Assembly (NCBI GenBank): GCA_018897105.1
Contig: JAHILF010000040.1
Coordinates: 16,209 to 80,208 of the forward strand
DNA length: 64,000 bases
Origin: Pseudomonadota bacterium
GTDB taxonomy: Bacteria > Desulfobacterota > Desulfobulbia > Desulfobulbales > SURF-16
Direction: 5' to 3'
The notes beneath the pieces are model-generated. The model was not told the DNA's origin, made no database searches, and saw only the letters and a program-made list of their open reading frames with translations. The translations under genes were made by a program, and so were the position numbers. Positions within the stretch are counted from its first letter, which is position 1, and every line of letters begins with the position of its first letter. Shown one piece after another: positions 20,211 through 34,730 of this stretch.

Positions 20211-20380
20211 GGTGACTCCTTTCTATAATGGCACAGGGGCCTATCTGCCCTGTGAACTTGTCGCTTGCCAACAACCTCTCATACCGTTGTAAAAATATAA
20301 CTGTAACATCGCAATACTGTGCACGGCATAAGGAGCCGCAACGAACTGGTCAGAAAATAATGTTTATCCCTAGACTGCCC

Positions 20381-21823
20381 CTAAATGGCGTATTTGTTTT
20401 CCTTTTTAAAATGAATCTCGGCAATCAGCCTGGCCAGCTTGTTCACCTCGCTGGGATCATCCTTGTAATCAAAGAGATTTGGATGGGTTTCCAGATACGA
20501 GGTATCAAAATCTCCCTTCTGGAAATCAGGGTCATTGACCAGATTCATATAAAAGGGGATGGTGGTTTTGGGGCCGACGATCGTATAGTTGCGCAAACAG
20601 CGCCGCAGCCTGTCCACCGTCTCATTCCAGGTAAAGCCGAACACGGTCAGTTTGACCAAAAGCGAATCATAGACCTCGGGAATGGTGAACCCTTGGTAGA
20701 CAAAACCGTCCAGCCGCACACCGTAGCCGCCGGGCGAGCGATAAACGGAAACGGTCTTACCGCCTTCGGGCATGAAGTTGTTCTGTGGATCCTCGGCGTT
20801 GATCCGCATTTCAATGGCATGGCCACGCAGCCTTATATCATCCTGGGTGAAGGAGAGCGGCCTGCCCAGGGCCAGCTTGATCTGGGTTCTGACGATATCG
20901 ATGCCGCTTACCATTTCAGTGACGGTATGCTCAACCTGGACCCTGGTGTTGATCTCCATGAAATAGAACTTATTGTCCTTATCCACCAGGAACTCCACCG
21001 TGCCGGCATTGAAGTAGTTTGACGCCTTTGCCGCCTGTACCGCAGTGGCGCAGATCTCATCAAGCAGCTTCTTGTCCGGGATCATGGATGGGGCTATTTC
21101 CACCAGCTTCTGGTTGCGGCGCTGAATGGAGCAGTCACGGGTGCCCAGATGGAGGGTGTTGCCGAAATTGTCCGCCATGATCTGCACTTCGACGTGCTTG
21201 GGTTTGAGAACCACCTTTTCCAGGTAGATATTGTCGTTGTTAAAGGCCGCCTTGGCCTCGGATCTGGCCGTGGGCAGCTGCTCCTTGAGCTGGGCATCGT
21301 TTTCGATGAGCCTGATCCCCCTGCCGCCGCCGCCGGCTGTCGCTTTCAGCATCACCGGATAGCCATACTTTGCGGCGAATTCCAGGGCCTCTTGCAGGCC
21401 GGCCTCACCGTGGGGAAGATTCTCCGTGCCCGGAACCATGGCAATGCCGGCTTCAGCCATAATCTTTCTGGCCGTCACCTTATCCCCCAATTTACTGATT
21501 ACCTCATGGGGTGGGCCGACAAAGATGATGCCGGCCTCTTCGCAGGCCTTGGCAAAGTCAGGATTTTCAGCCAGGAAACCGTAACCGGGATGGATAGCGT
21601 CAACCCCGTGATCTTTGGCGGCCTTAATGATTTTAGCGATACTCAGGTAGTCCCGCCGGGGGCCGTCACCTATCCAGATGGCCTCATCCGCCACACGGAT
21701 ATGGAGTGCCGCATTATCCGGTGTTTCATATATGGCCACTGCAGTATGCCCAAGCTCCTGAATCGCGCGAATGATCCGCAGGGCGATTTCGCCGCGATTT
21801 GCTACCATTATCTTCTTTTTCAA
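20381..21823 (-). CDS. pycA: Biotin carboxylase (pyruvate carboxylase subunit A type)
   Basis: KKIMVANRGEIALRIIRAIQELG...IHPGYGFLAEN...VMLKATAGGGGRGIRL...FMEINTRVQVEHTVTE. Confidence 0.88.
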   Translation of the reverse strand: MKKKIMVANRGEIALRIIRAIQELGHTAVAIYETPDNAALHIRVADEAIWIGDGPRRDYLSIAKIIKAAKDHGVDAIHPGYGFLAENPDFAKACEEAGIIFVGPPHEVISKLGDKVTARKIMAEAGIAMVPGTENLPHGEAGLQEALEFAAKYGYPVMLKATAGGGGRGIRLIENDAQLKEQLPTARSEAKAAFNNDNIYLEKVVLKPKHVEVQIMADNFGNTLHLGTRDCSIQRRNQKLVEIAPSMIPDKKLLDEICATAVQAAKASNYFNAGTVEFLVDKDNKFYFMEINTRVQVEHTVTEMVSGIDIVRTQIKLALGRPLSFTQDDIRLRGHAIEMRINAEDPQNNFMPEGGKTVSVYRSPGGYGVRLDGFVYQGFTIPEVYDSLLVKLTVFGFTWNETVDRLRRCLRNYTIVGPKTTIPFYMNLVNDPDFQKGDFDTSYLETHPNLFDYKDDPSEVNKLARLIAEIHFKKENKYAI

Positions 21824-22102
21824 GAGATCACCTCATATCATTTCATTTTGTTTGTCAGACAAACATTTCACAATCATGGTTTTAAAACAGGCAGTCGCTG
21901 CGCATAGTTGTCCCTTGACATTCGAAGATCTGACCTCTGAAAATTTGAGTGTATCGAGTTTCTCAGGGGAGAAGGAGGTTAGCAAGGACAGCCCGGAGCT
22001 GAAAAATCAGCCGAAAAAAAATTTAACAGAGAATGTTACATTAGGCAAGCAGAAACCGAAATTCAGGCAGACAGGGGGATAAGGCTTCGGTTTTTAGTTA
22101 TC

Positions 22103-22192
22103 AAAGCCGGGGACAGAATGATTTTCGCCAAAACCGCGAAAAAAATTCAGTCCCCTGGTTCGGAGGAAAATTAAATCTGTCTCCCGGCTTTT
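22103..22192 (+). repeat. ~90 bp MITE-like palindromic element, copy A
   Basis: AAAGCCGGGGACAGAATGATTTTCGC...GCGAAAAAAATTCAGTCCCC...AAATCTGTCTCCCGGCTTT; inverted termini; related at 27078-27164 and 58139-58196. Confidence 0.85.
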
Positions 22193-22237
22193 TAGGCAAA
22201 ACGGCCAGCCCCTGTCGGATGGAGCGGCTTGGACAAG

Positions 22238-26631
<4,394 letters not shown>

Positions 26632-27077
26632 TCATTGGTTGAAGGGTACCTTGAAAAATACGGCGAGGAGCATCCTGACCTATGGCAGTGAATCATGATT
26701 CATTATCAAGGAACAGGAGCGTCTGCAACCAAAAAAAAGCCCGGAGTACAGCTTGCTCCCGGTTCACTCGTTGTGGCAATGAGATCGCAAGGCCGCCATG
26801 GGTTCGGTATTGGATATGCCGATGACGCGCCTACCCCGCCGCCGGCAAAGCGGGCTTGCGCCTCTACCCGCGTATTTTTTCCAGGAAAACGGACCGATTT
26901 TCCGGAAAAAAACGAATCCGGCTTGCGTATTTTCAGCCATCGGTGAGCGTATTTTGATCTATTTATCATGTTGTTACAACTTTTTCGGGGAATTTCCACT
27001 CATCCGTCCGCCAGGCTGTAACACGGCGTAAATCTTGCTTATTTTTATAATTTGATCTTTTTTTAACTGAATAAGTT

Positions 27078-27164
27078 CGGGAGACAGATTTAATTTTTCT
27101 TCCAGACTGAGGGGACTGAATTTTGTTCGCGGTTTTTGCGAAAATCATTCTGTCCCCGGCTTTG
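27078..27164 (-). repeat. MITE-like palindromic element, copy B
   Basis: Reverse complement nearly matches 22103-22192. Confidence 0.85.
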
Positions 27165-27169
27165 CTGTA

Positions 27170-27245
27170 GTAGGAGCGGGCCATGCCCGCGATAACGGAG
27201 TTTTGGCTTGGCAATGCCAAAGGTCGCGGGCATGGCCCGCTCCTA
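27170..27245. repeat. REP-like inverted doublet, second copy
   Basis: GTAGGAGCGGGCCATGCCCGCGA ... TCGCGGGCATGGCCCGCTCCTAC. Confidence 0.85.
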
Positions 27246-27397
27246 CCCCGCGAACTTTCATAGCAGCGAAGCGGTGCCATTGTTGTTCCCGTTTGCAGAG
27301 ATAACGGTTAGCAAGAAAGTTGAATTATTCAATCTATCAGGGTGGCTTCCGGTTCTTTGCCATCCCTTTGATTATTCCAATAAATTTTCAATTATCT

Positions 27398-27475
27398 TTC
27401 GGACAAAGCCAAACCCATTGCAAGGTGGGGACGGAAAGCCACGGGGCTTTCAGAGCCAGCCGGGTCGCCATGATG
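27398..27475 (+). promoter_or_regulatory. GEMM-I (c-di-GMP-I) riboswitch-like aptamer, copy 1
   Basis: ggacaaagccAAACCCATTGCAAGGTGGGGACGGAAAGCCACGGGGCTTTCAGAGCCAGCCGGGTCGCC. Confidence 0.88.
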
Positions 27476-27490
27476 GTTACTCGGTTTTTT
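27458..27490 (+). terminator. Intrinsic terminator overlapping riboswitch 1
   Basis: CCGGGTCGCC atgat GGTTACTCGG TTTTTT. Confidence 0.75.
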
Positions 27491-27682
27491 GCGTTTTACA
27501 GGCTGCGTTACGAACTTGATGATATTCCTGGAATAATCCTCTCCGCAGCCTTGGTTTTCTATGGCAGTTACAGATTTTTGCCTTGCCGGAAATAAAAACT
27601 GGGGCACAGAAATGTCTTTATTTCTTTAAGAATAAGAAATGCTGTACGTCGGTCAAATGTAAAAATGAAAAGGGAGAGAAAA

Positions 27683-30274
27683 ATGAAAAGACTGTTGTCA
27701 ATTTCTGGAATTATCGTCTTTTTCGTCATGATCAGCTGCAAGCTGGTTTTGGCGGTTCCGCAAAGCATTAATTTCCAGGGCAAGCTAACCGACAGCGCTG
27801 AGTTGCCGTTAAACGGCACCTATAATATGCAATTCTTTCTCTGTGATGCCGCAAGCGGCGGCACCTGCTTTTGGAACGAAACCCAGGCCGTTACAATGAC
27901 AAACGGCATTTACGATGTCCAGTTGGGCAAGGATGTGGCCTTTCCGTCCGGCCTGTTTGCCACAGAGCTTTTTCTTGAAGTGCGAATCTATAATGTAAAC
28001 ACAACCACATGGGAGGTATTTGACCCCAGACAAAAGCTCACCTCAACCCCTTACGCCATGGTGACGGAGGATGCCCAAACCCTGTCGGGCTATGCGGCAA
28101 CCGATTTCGCCGAGGCGGGTCACGACCATGACGCAGTCTATGTCAATGAGGGCCAGCCGTTATCAATAACAGGGGCCATGCTGGTTGACGGCGCGGCCAT
28201 TGCCGAAATTCTCGACGATGACGGCGCGAGCTCGGGCCTTGACGCCGATCTGCTGGACGGGCTGCATGCCGGCTCTTTCCTGCAGGCAGCCGGCGATTTT
28301 GGCCGTTCCGGGGTTGCCGCCAATCTCTATGAGGGCACCGCAACGCTTACTTCCAGATACGTCAACGAGGGCCAGGCTTCCTCCATCTCCTCAGGCATGC
28401 TGGTAGACGGAGCCAGCCGGGCGGAGATCCTTGACGACGACGGCGCGGGATCAGGCCTTGACGCCGACCTGCTGGACGGCAATGATTCCAGCGCTTTTGC
28501 CCTCACCTCCCACTGGCATTCCTTTCTCAACGCCTCGGACGGTGCCCCGGCTAATGCCCTCTCCGTGGATGCTGACGGCGATGTGGGCATCGGCACCACC
28601 AGCCCGGGGTATCCGTTAACTGTTATGGGGGTAAACAGACCCTCCGCCGCCTGGCTTGAAAACGACGGCAACTACACCGGCACCACCTATGGTTTATACA
28701 TCAGATCACTTGACAACACCACCGGCGGCAGCAACTACCGTTACGGCATCCGATGCGAGACCTATAATGATTATCTTAGCTACGGCGCCTCTCTGGCTTC
28801 CTATGGCTCGGGCCCTTCAACTTCATACGGGCTTCACGGCTACGGCAGCAACTCCTATACAGACGGCACCGGCGGAGCGGCCATTGGCGGCTATCTGATC
28901 GGCATCTCAACCCTGGGAACGGCCTATGGCACCTATTCCACGTCCTACGCCAGCGGAACAGCCAGCACCAACACGGTCTATGGCTCATTCAACAACGCCT
29001 ACCATTACGGCACAGCCGGCCCGGTTTACGGCTCCTATTCACAGGTTACCGGCAGCAACACCGGTGACGCCTACGGCTACTACGCATCTTCCGTAAAAAG
29101 CAGCGCTGACACCGGGGGAACCGCCTATGGCGGCTATTTTATCGCCGATAACCACCGGAGTGGAGGCTACTCCTACGGTCTCTACAGCGAGGCCATCGGC
29201 ACCAATGGTCGGCGTTATGGACTCTACAACAAGGTCATCACCTCCGGGGCAGACGGCTATACCAATTACGGAGTCTATTCCCTGGTGCAAAATACCAATG
29301 GGGCCTCTGCGGTGGGCTATTACGCCCTAATCTACACCGACAGTAACACGAATTCCTATGGCGGTTATGTTGACATTGACACAGCCAGCACGGCAACAGG
29401 GTCTCTTTATGGATACAGGGCGTTTGTTGATCATTCCGGTAATGAAGGGTATGCCTATGGTGTTTATACGAGTGTCGCTGCCAGTAATACCTGGCCCACC
29501 TATGGCGGATCTTTTAATGCATCTAGCCTTTCAGGGGATACCTGCACCCTCTATGGCATCTATGCCAGTGTCGACTACCACACCTCCGGCTATAAATACG
29601 CCGGCTATTTCTCCAAATCCGGCGGCGGCAACTATGCCGGCTATTTCATTGGCAATGTTTATATCAGCGGCACCATGTCTGCCACCAGCAAGTCTTTTGT
29701 CCAGCCCCACCGGGATGATCCCACAAAAGAAATCGTCTATGTGTCCATGGAGAGCCCGGAAAATGTCATCTTTCTCCGGGGCAGCACCGAACTCGTCGAT
29801 GGCGAGGCGATTATCGACCTGCCGGAGGCCTGGCAACTGGCGGCGGCGAAAGACAGCCTGACAGTGACGGTGACCCCGGAGCAAGGCTGGGCCCCGCTTT
29901 ATGTGGCTGAAAAATCCGTTGATCAGGTCATCATCCGTTCGGCCGAAACTCGATACGGAGATGTAGCCTTCTCCTATCACATCAGCGCCCTGCGTCAGGG
30001 ATTTGAGGAACATGAGGCCATCCAGGATAACAGCCACTTCACCGCGGATAATGTCAGCGCCTGGGAGTTTGAAAACCGCTACATCGATGACACCCCGTCA
30101 AACAAGGCCATCAGGGAAATGCTCAAGGAGAACGGCATCATGACCGCCGAGGGTAAACTGAGTAAAGACATGGCGGCCAAGCTTGGCTGGCAAGTTATCG
30201 ATGATGATGAAGACCCAAGATACCGCAAAGAACACGGTTTGCCTGATCGTGAAGAGCAAATGAGACAGGATTAA
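27683..30274 (+). CDS. Large secreted YG-rich repeat protein
   Basis: Signal peptide; INFQGKLTDSAELPLNGTYNMQFFLCDA...NGIYDVQLG; DADLLDGLHAGSF motifs; many YGxY repeats; C-terminal domain shared with 38531-41122. Confidence 0.85.
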   Translation: MKRLLSISGIIVFFVMISCKLVLAVPQSINFQGKLTDSAELPLNGTYNMQFFLCDAASGGTCFWNETQAVTMTNGIYDVQLGKDVAFPSGLFATELFLEVRIYNVNTTTWEVFDPRQKLTSTPYAMVTEDAQTLSGYAATDFAEAGHDHDAVYVNEGQPLSITGAMLVDGAAIAEILDDDGASSGLDADLLDGLHAGSFLQAAGDFGRSGVAANLYEGTATLTSRYVNEGQASSISSGMLVDGASRAEILDDDGAGSGLDADLLDGNDSSAFALTSHWHSFLNASDGAPANALSVDADGDVGIGTTSPGYPLTVMGVNRPSAAWLENDGNYTGTTYGLYIRSLDNTTGGSNYRYGIRCETYNDYLSYGASLASYGSGPSTSYGLHGYGSNSYTDGTGGAAIGGYLIGISTLGTAYGTYSTSYASGTASTNTVYGSFNNAYHYGTAGPVYGSYSQVTGSNTGDAYGYYASSVKSSADTGGTAYGGYFIADNHRSGGYSYGLYSEAIGTNGRRYGLYNKVITSGADGYTNYGVYSLVQNTNGASAVGYYALIYTDSNTNSYGGYVDIDTASTATGSLYGYRAFVDHSGNEGYAYGVYTSVAASNTWPTYGGSFNASSLSGDTCTLYGIYASVDYHTSGYKYAGYFSKSGGGNYAGYFIGNVYISGTMSATSKSFVQPHRDDPTKEIVYVSMESPENVIFLRGSTELVDGEAIIDLPEAWQLAAAKDSLTVTVTPEQGWAPLYVAEKSVDQVIIRSAETRYGDVAFSYHISALRQGFEEHEAIQDNSHFTADNVSAWEFENRYIDDTPSNKAIREMLKENGIMTAEGKLSKDMAAKLGWQVIDDDEDPRYRKEHGLPDREEQMRQD

Positions 30275-30288
30275 AAAAGGAGGGAAAT

Positions 30289-30711
30289 ATGAAAAAGAAG
30301 AAAAAGAGGAGACAAGGCGTTTTCCAGATGCTGCTGGCAGGAGGACTGCTTTATCCTTCGCTGCTGCTTGCCGCCGGTTCAAGTACATCATTCAACCTTG
30401 ACACCTCGGTGATCTCCGGCGGAGGCGGCGGCATGACATCCGGCAGTTTTTCCAGCAATGCCACCATCGGACAACCGACACCGATTATGGATCAGGACGA
30501 TATCCCCGTGCCACCGGGGTCAACCAACTTTGCCAGTTACCCCGGCTACTGGTATACCGTGGATGGCGAGGCGGGATGTGCGGGTGTCGCCGCCTTTGCC
30601 CTGTGCTATGGCCTCAGCAGCGCTGATCCCGGTTATAACCGTGGCTGTGATTTTGACAAGGACAATGACATTGACGGCTCTGACCTGGCGGAATTGATGC
30701 TGAGCCTCTAA
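30289..30711 (+). CDS. Small secreted protein with dockerin-like C-terminus
   Basis: Signal peptide; SADPGYNRGCDFDKDNDIDGSDLAELMLSL. Confidence 0.75.
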   Translation: MKKKKKRRQGVFQMLLAGGLLYPSLLLAAGSSTSFNLDTSVISGGGGGMTSGSFSSNATIGQPTPIMDQDDIPVPPGSTNFASYPGYWYTVDGEAGCAGVAAFALCYGLSSADPGYNRGCDFDKDNDIDGSDLAELMLSL

Positions 30712-30778
30712 TAATGAAAAACTCTGCCCTGGTTGGGGGGATAAAGAGCCGGGACAGACAACATACTGGGAGAAAAAA

Positions 30779-32830
30779 ATGAATAAGAAAGCCACCCTTT
30801 CACCTATGTTTATATCGCTTTGCAGTGTCCTCATATTACTTTTTACCACCTCGGCCTGGGCCGTGTCGGACAGGATGAATTATCAGGGGAAACTGACCGA
30901 CTCCGGTGGTATCCCCTTAAACGGCACCTTTATGATGCGCTTTAACCTCTATGATGCGGAAAGCGGCGGCAGCCAGCTCTGGAATACGCCTACCGGTGAA
31001 ACTCATACCGCTGTCGAGGTTATTAACGGCATTTACAATATTGAACTGGGCTCGGTTGAACCGTTAACCAGCGATGTATTTTCCCTGGATAATGTGTGGC
31101 TGGCGGTGTCTATCTACAACCAAGATACGTCATCCTGGGAAACACTTTTGCCCCGGCAGCGGGTCACTTCCACCGCCTATTCTTTCCAATCGGCACAGGC
31201 GGCAGATGCCGACACCCTGGAAGGTATGACCTCGGCTGATTTTGCCCTGGTGGGCCATGATCATGACGCCGACTATGTCAATGAAGGGCAGAGCAACTCC
31301 ATCACCTCCGCCATGATCGTTAATGGCTCGATTCTGGCCAGCGACCTTGCAGACGGCGCCGCCCTAGCGGAAATCCTTGATGACGACGGCACAGGTTCAA
31401 CCCTTGATGCTGATTTCCTTGACGGCTATTCCGCCGGCTCCTTCACCCTGCTGACCCAGGATTACGGTCGCTATAAGATAGCGACAGATCTTTATGAGGG
31501 AGCCACTACCCTGTCCGACAAATACGTCAATGAAGGCCAGGCCAACTCCGTCACCGGCAGCATGATCGTCGACAGCACCATCACCGCCGCCGATCTTGCC
31601 GCAGACTCCGTCTATGCCAGTGAAATTGCCGCCAATGCGGTCGGGGCAAGCGAGATTGCTGCCAATGCGGTCGGTACCAGTGAAATCAACTTCTCCCTTG
31701 ACTATACCGGCAGCGATCTAAACGGCGGTCTGGTGGCGATGACCAACACGGCAGCCGGTTCGGCGAGCAACTATCCTGCCGCGCTCTATGGCGGCACCAA
31801 TGGAGCAGCAGGCTCCTATAATGTTTTCGGCGTCCTGGGCACCGCTCCGGCGCTCGGCTCCACCAATGAAGCCATGCTGCTGCTGCCTTATGCCCCCATC
31901 GCCGTTGGAGGGGCCGCCCAGGATGGTTATGGCGTGGTCGGCACCTCAACCAGTCACTACCATGCAGGCGTTTATGCCGAAAGCACCAGAGGCTATGGGA
32001 TCTATGGTAAACACACGGACCCTTCCTATACCGCCCCGGCTGTTTACGGCAAAAATGAAGGATCAGGCATCGGTATTCTCGGTGAATCTGCATCCGGCAC
32101 CAATGCAGGCGTTATGGGACGAACCAACTCCAGCACAGGCATCGGCGTCAGGGGCCAGGGGGCTGTTTCCACAAACTACGGCGAACTGGGGAAAAACGGT
32201 ATCGGCGTAGAGGCCCAGGGCAGCCTCTACGCCGGCAAATTCCTTGGTGACGTCATTGTCTATTACGGCGCCAATCGCGTCGCCCAGATGGATGTCTACG
32301 ATTACAGTCTGCACATGTATGATTCCACCGGCACCCAGACCATCGAGCTCGATTCCGATTATAACGGCAACGGCCGGGTGATAACCCAGGAATTACAGAT
32401 CACCGGCGGCAGCGATCTCTCCGAGCAGTTTGACGTCAATACCCTGGATTTTGAAATCCAGCCGGGCATGGTGGTCAGCATCGACCCGGACAAACCCGGC
32501 AAGCTCACAATCAGTTCAGAGCCCTATGACAACAAGGTGGCGGGAATCATCAGCGGAGCAGGAGGCATCAAAACAGGCATGATGATGGGCCAGAAAGGTA
32601 CCGAGGCAGACGGAGCACATCCCATTGCCTTAAGCGGCAGGGTTTACTGCTATGTCGATACCGCAAACGGCCCCGTTGAACCGGGTGACCTGTTGACCAC
32701 ATCCGCCACCCCCGGCTATGCCATGAAGGTTACCGATCACGGCAAGGCACAGGGAGCAATAATCGGTAAAGCCATGACTCCGTTGAAAGAAGGCCAGGGA
32801 CTTGTGCTTGCTCTTGTCACTTTGCAATAA
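30779..32830 (+). CDS. Large secreted protein sharing the INFQGKLTDS N-terminal domain
   Basis: MNYQGKLTDSGGIPLNGTFMMRFNLYDAESGGSQLW...NGIYNIELG; DADTLEGM/DADFLDGY motifs. Confidence 0.8.
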   Translation: MNKKATLSPMFISLCSVLILLFTTSAWAVSDRMNYQGKLTDSGGIPLNGTFMMRFNLYDAESGGSQLWNTPTGETHTAVEVINGIYNIELGSVEPLTSDVFSLDNVWLAVSIYNQDTSSWETLLPRQRVTSTAYSFQSAQAADADTLEGMTSADFALVGHDHDADYVNEGQSNSITSAMIVNGSILASDLADGAALAEILDDDGTGSTLDADFLDGYSAGSFTLLTQDYGRYKIATDLYEGATTLSDKYVNEGQANSVTGSMIVDSTITAADLAADSVYASEIAANAVGASEIAANAVGTSEINFSLDYTGSDLNGGLVAMTNTAAGSASNYPAALYGGTNGAAGSYNVFGVLGTAPALGSTNEAMLLLPYAPIAVGGAAQDGYGVVGTSTSHYHAGVYAESTRGYGIYGKHTDPSYTAPAVYGKNEGSGIGILGESASGTNAGVMGRTNSSTGIGVRGQGAVSTNYGELGKNGIGVEAQGSLYAGKFLGDVIVYYGANRVAQMDVYDYSLHMYDSTGTQTIELDSDYNGNGRVITQELQITGGSDLSEQFDVNTLDFEIQPGMVVSIDPDKPGKLTISSEPYDNKVAGIISGAGGIKTGMMMGQKGTEADGAHPIALSGRVYCYVDTANGPVEPGDLLTTSATPGYAMKVTDHGKAQGAIIGKAMTPLKEGQGLVLALVTLQ

Positions 32831-32841
32831 GGAGGCAGACC

Positions 32842-34470
32842 ATGAAAAAATTCATCTGCCAATTACTGGCAATTCCTCTTCTTTTATCACTTACTGCATG
32901 GTCGGGTTTTGCCGCAGAGGAATATGCGCCACAACTCTTTACCGAAGCAGCCGCGACCCATCAGGCAGAAAATGCCCAATTCAAGGCCGGCGTGGAAAAA
33001 AGGATGCGATACACCGGCATCGATTTCAGTCGTCTGCTGACCCCGGGGCAACTCAAAAAGGGTCAAGCCATCGATTTCACCTTGGCCCCCAAAGAAGGCC
33101 AGCCGCAGCAGATCACCAAATTTGAGCTGAAACTCTTTGACGATGTCAAATACATCCTGGTGCTTGAGCGGGCGGCGAACGAATCCCCTGACGGAACGAC
33201 CATTACCTGGTACGGCTCTCTGGAAGGCGAGATAGACAGCAAGGTCATCCTGGTCAGCTCCGACGGGGTCCTTTCCGGCAACATCACCCTGGCCGATGGT
33301 CAATCCTTCCAGATCAGATACCGGGGCAACGGCATCCACGTCATCCGGGAAATCGACCAGAGCAAATATGGGACCGAACTTGAACCGGTTGAGCAGCGAC
33401 TGCCGGATGATTTTGACCCAAACGAGGCAATTGATCAGCAGGACACATCCACCCCTTATGACACTGACGACGAGGACCCGGCAACTGATCCGTCCCAATA
33501 TGACGAAACCGGGGCCACCATTGATGTCATGGTTGTTTATACCCCTGCATCCCGGATTGCCAACGGTGGGACAGCAGGCATGAACACCCTGATCGACCTG
33601 GCGATGGCCGAAACAAACACCGGCTATGGCAACAGCAATGTGGTCCAGCGAGTCAACGTGGTGCATCGCCAGGAAGTGACCTACACGGAATCCACTGCGC
33701 CGAATTCGGAAAGCACCATTGTTTTCGATGATGCCCTGGATGCCCTAGAGGGAACGAGCGACGGGGAAATAGACAACGTTCATACCCTGAGGAACGATTA
33801 CGCGGCCGACATTGTTTCCCTCTTTGTCCATGATCCCGTCACCGGCTGGTGCGGCAAGAGCAATATCATGGGTACGGAATCCCATACCTTTGAAAACCAG
33901 GCCTTTAATGTGGTTGATTGGGACTGTGCCACCGGCTATTACTCTTTTGCCCATGAAATGGGGCATAACATGGGCTCCCGCCATGACCGCGCCCATGACA
34001 GCTCGGATGGCGTCTTTTCCTACAGCCACGGGTACCAGGATCCTGAAGGGGACTTCCGCACCATCATGGCGTACGACTGCCCTGGAGGCTGCGACCGCGT
34101 TAACCACTGGTCAAACGTTAACATTGACTATGTGGTAGGTGCGACAAACTACGGGCCCACCGGCGTTATCTACACCGCAACCAATTCCGCCGCCAACTGG
34201 CGCTCCTTGAACAACGTCCGGGACACGGTGGCCAACTGGCGGCCCCGCTGGATCTATGTCAACGGCAGCTATATAGGAACGGAGTGGGGCTTAAGCGCCA
34301 CCCCTTACAACACCATCAGCGAAGGGGTAAACCACATAGGCCAATTCGCCGAGGATCCGCGACTCTACATTGCCCCGGGCACCTATACCGGCGCCGGCAA
34401 TGAACCGATAACCATCTTAAAAGCGATGACTATTGCCCCCTGGGGAACCGGCTCCATAACTATTGAATAG
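32842..34470 (+). CDS. Secreted metzincin-type zinc metalloprotease
   Basis: HEMGHNMGSRHDR (HExxHxxGxxHD) and downstream TIMAY Met-turn; signal peptide. Confidence 0.88.
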   Translation: MKKFICQLLAIPLLLSLTAWSGFAAEEYAPQLFTEAAATHQAENAQFKAGVEKRMRYTGIDFSRLLTPGQLKKGQAIDFTLAPKEGQPQQITKFELKLFDDVKYILVLERAANESPDGTTITWYGSLEGEIDSKVILVSSDGVLSGNITLADGQSFQIRYRGNGIHVIREIDQSKYGTELEPVEQRLPDDFDPNEAIDQQDTSTPYDTDDEDPATDPSQYDETGATIDVMVVYTPASRIANGGTAGMNTLIDLAMAETNTGYGNSNVVQRVNVVHRQEVTYTESTAPNSESTIVFDDALDALEGTSDGEIDNVHTLRNDYAADIVSLFVHDPVTGWCGKSNIMGTESHTFENQAFNVVDWDCATGYYSFAHEMGHNMGSRHDRAHDSSDGVFSYSHGYQDPEGDFRTIMAYDCPGGCDRVNHWSNVNIDYVVGATNYGPTGVIYTATNSAANWRSLNNVRDTVANWRPRWIYVNGSYIGTEWGLSATPYNTISEGVNHIGQFAEDPRLYIAPGTYTGAGNEPITILKAMTIAPWGTGSITIE

Positions 34471-34545
34471 TGATCGGAGTTAACAAGGGAAATCCTTAAC
34501 CTTGGCGGTGTTGTCCGGTGCCAAGGTTAAGGTGATCATAACCCT

Positions 34546-34730
34546 TAGGGGCTCGGAAAATGCCAAAATACCATAACGCATCCCGTCTTCAGGCCATCTT
34601 TGGCCGCGGCCTCAATCGCAAAATCCTCGCCGGAGCACAGCTACGCCTGCGGTTTTGCTCAATCTGCGCAACCAAATCTGACCCAAATCCGGGCGCGATC
34701 CAGGTAAATTAACATTTTCCGAGTCCCTTA
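34546..34730 (-). repeat. Dispersed ~185 bp element, copy 2
   Basis: TAAGGGACTCGGAAAATG ... CATTTTCCGAGCCCCTAA in minus orientation; same core as 9171-9354. Confidence 0.85.

Noticed and set aside
26966-27280. ORF containing KAGDRMIFAKTANKIQSPQS
   Set aside because: Peptide derives from the MITE-like repeat and recurs in another spurious ORF at 56928-58301
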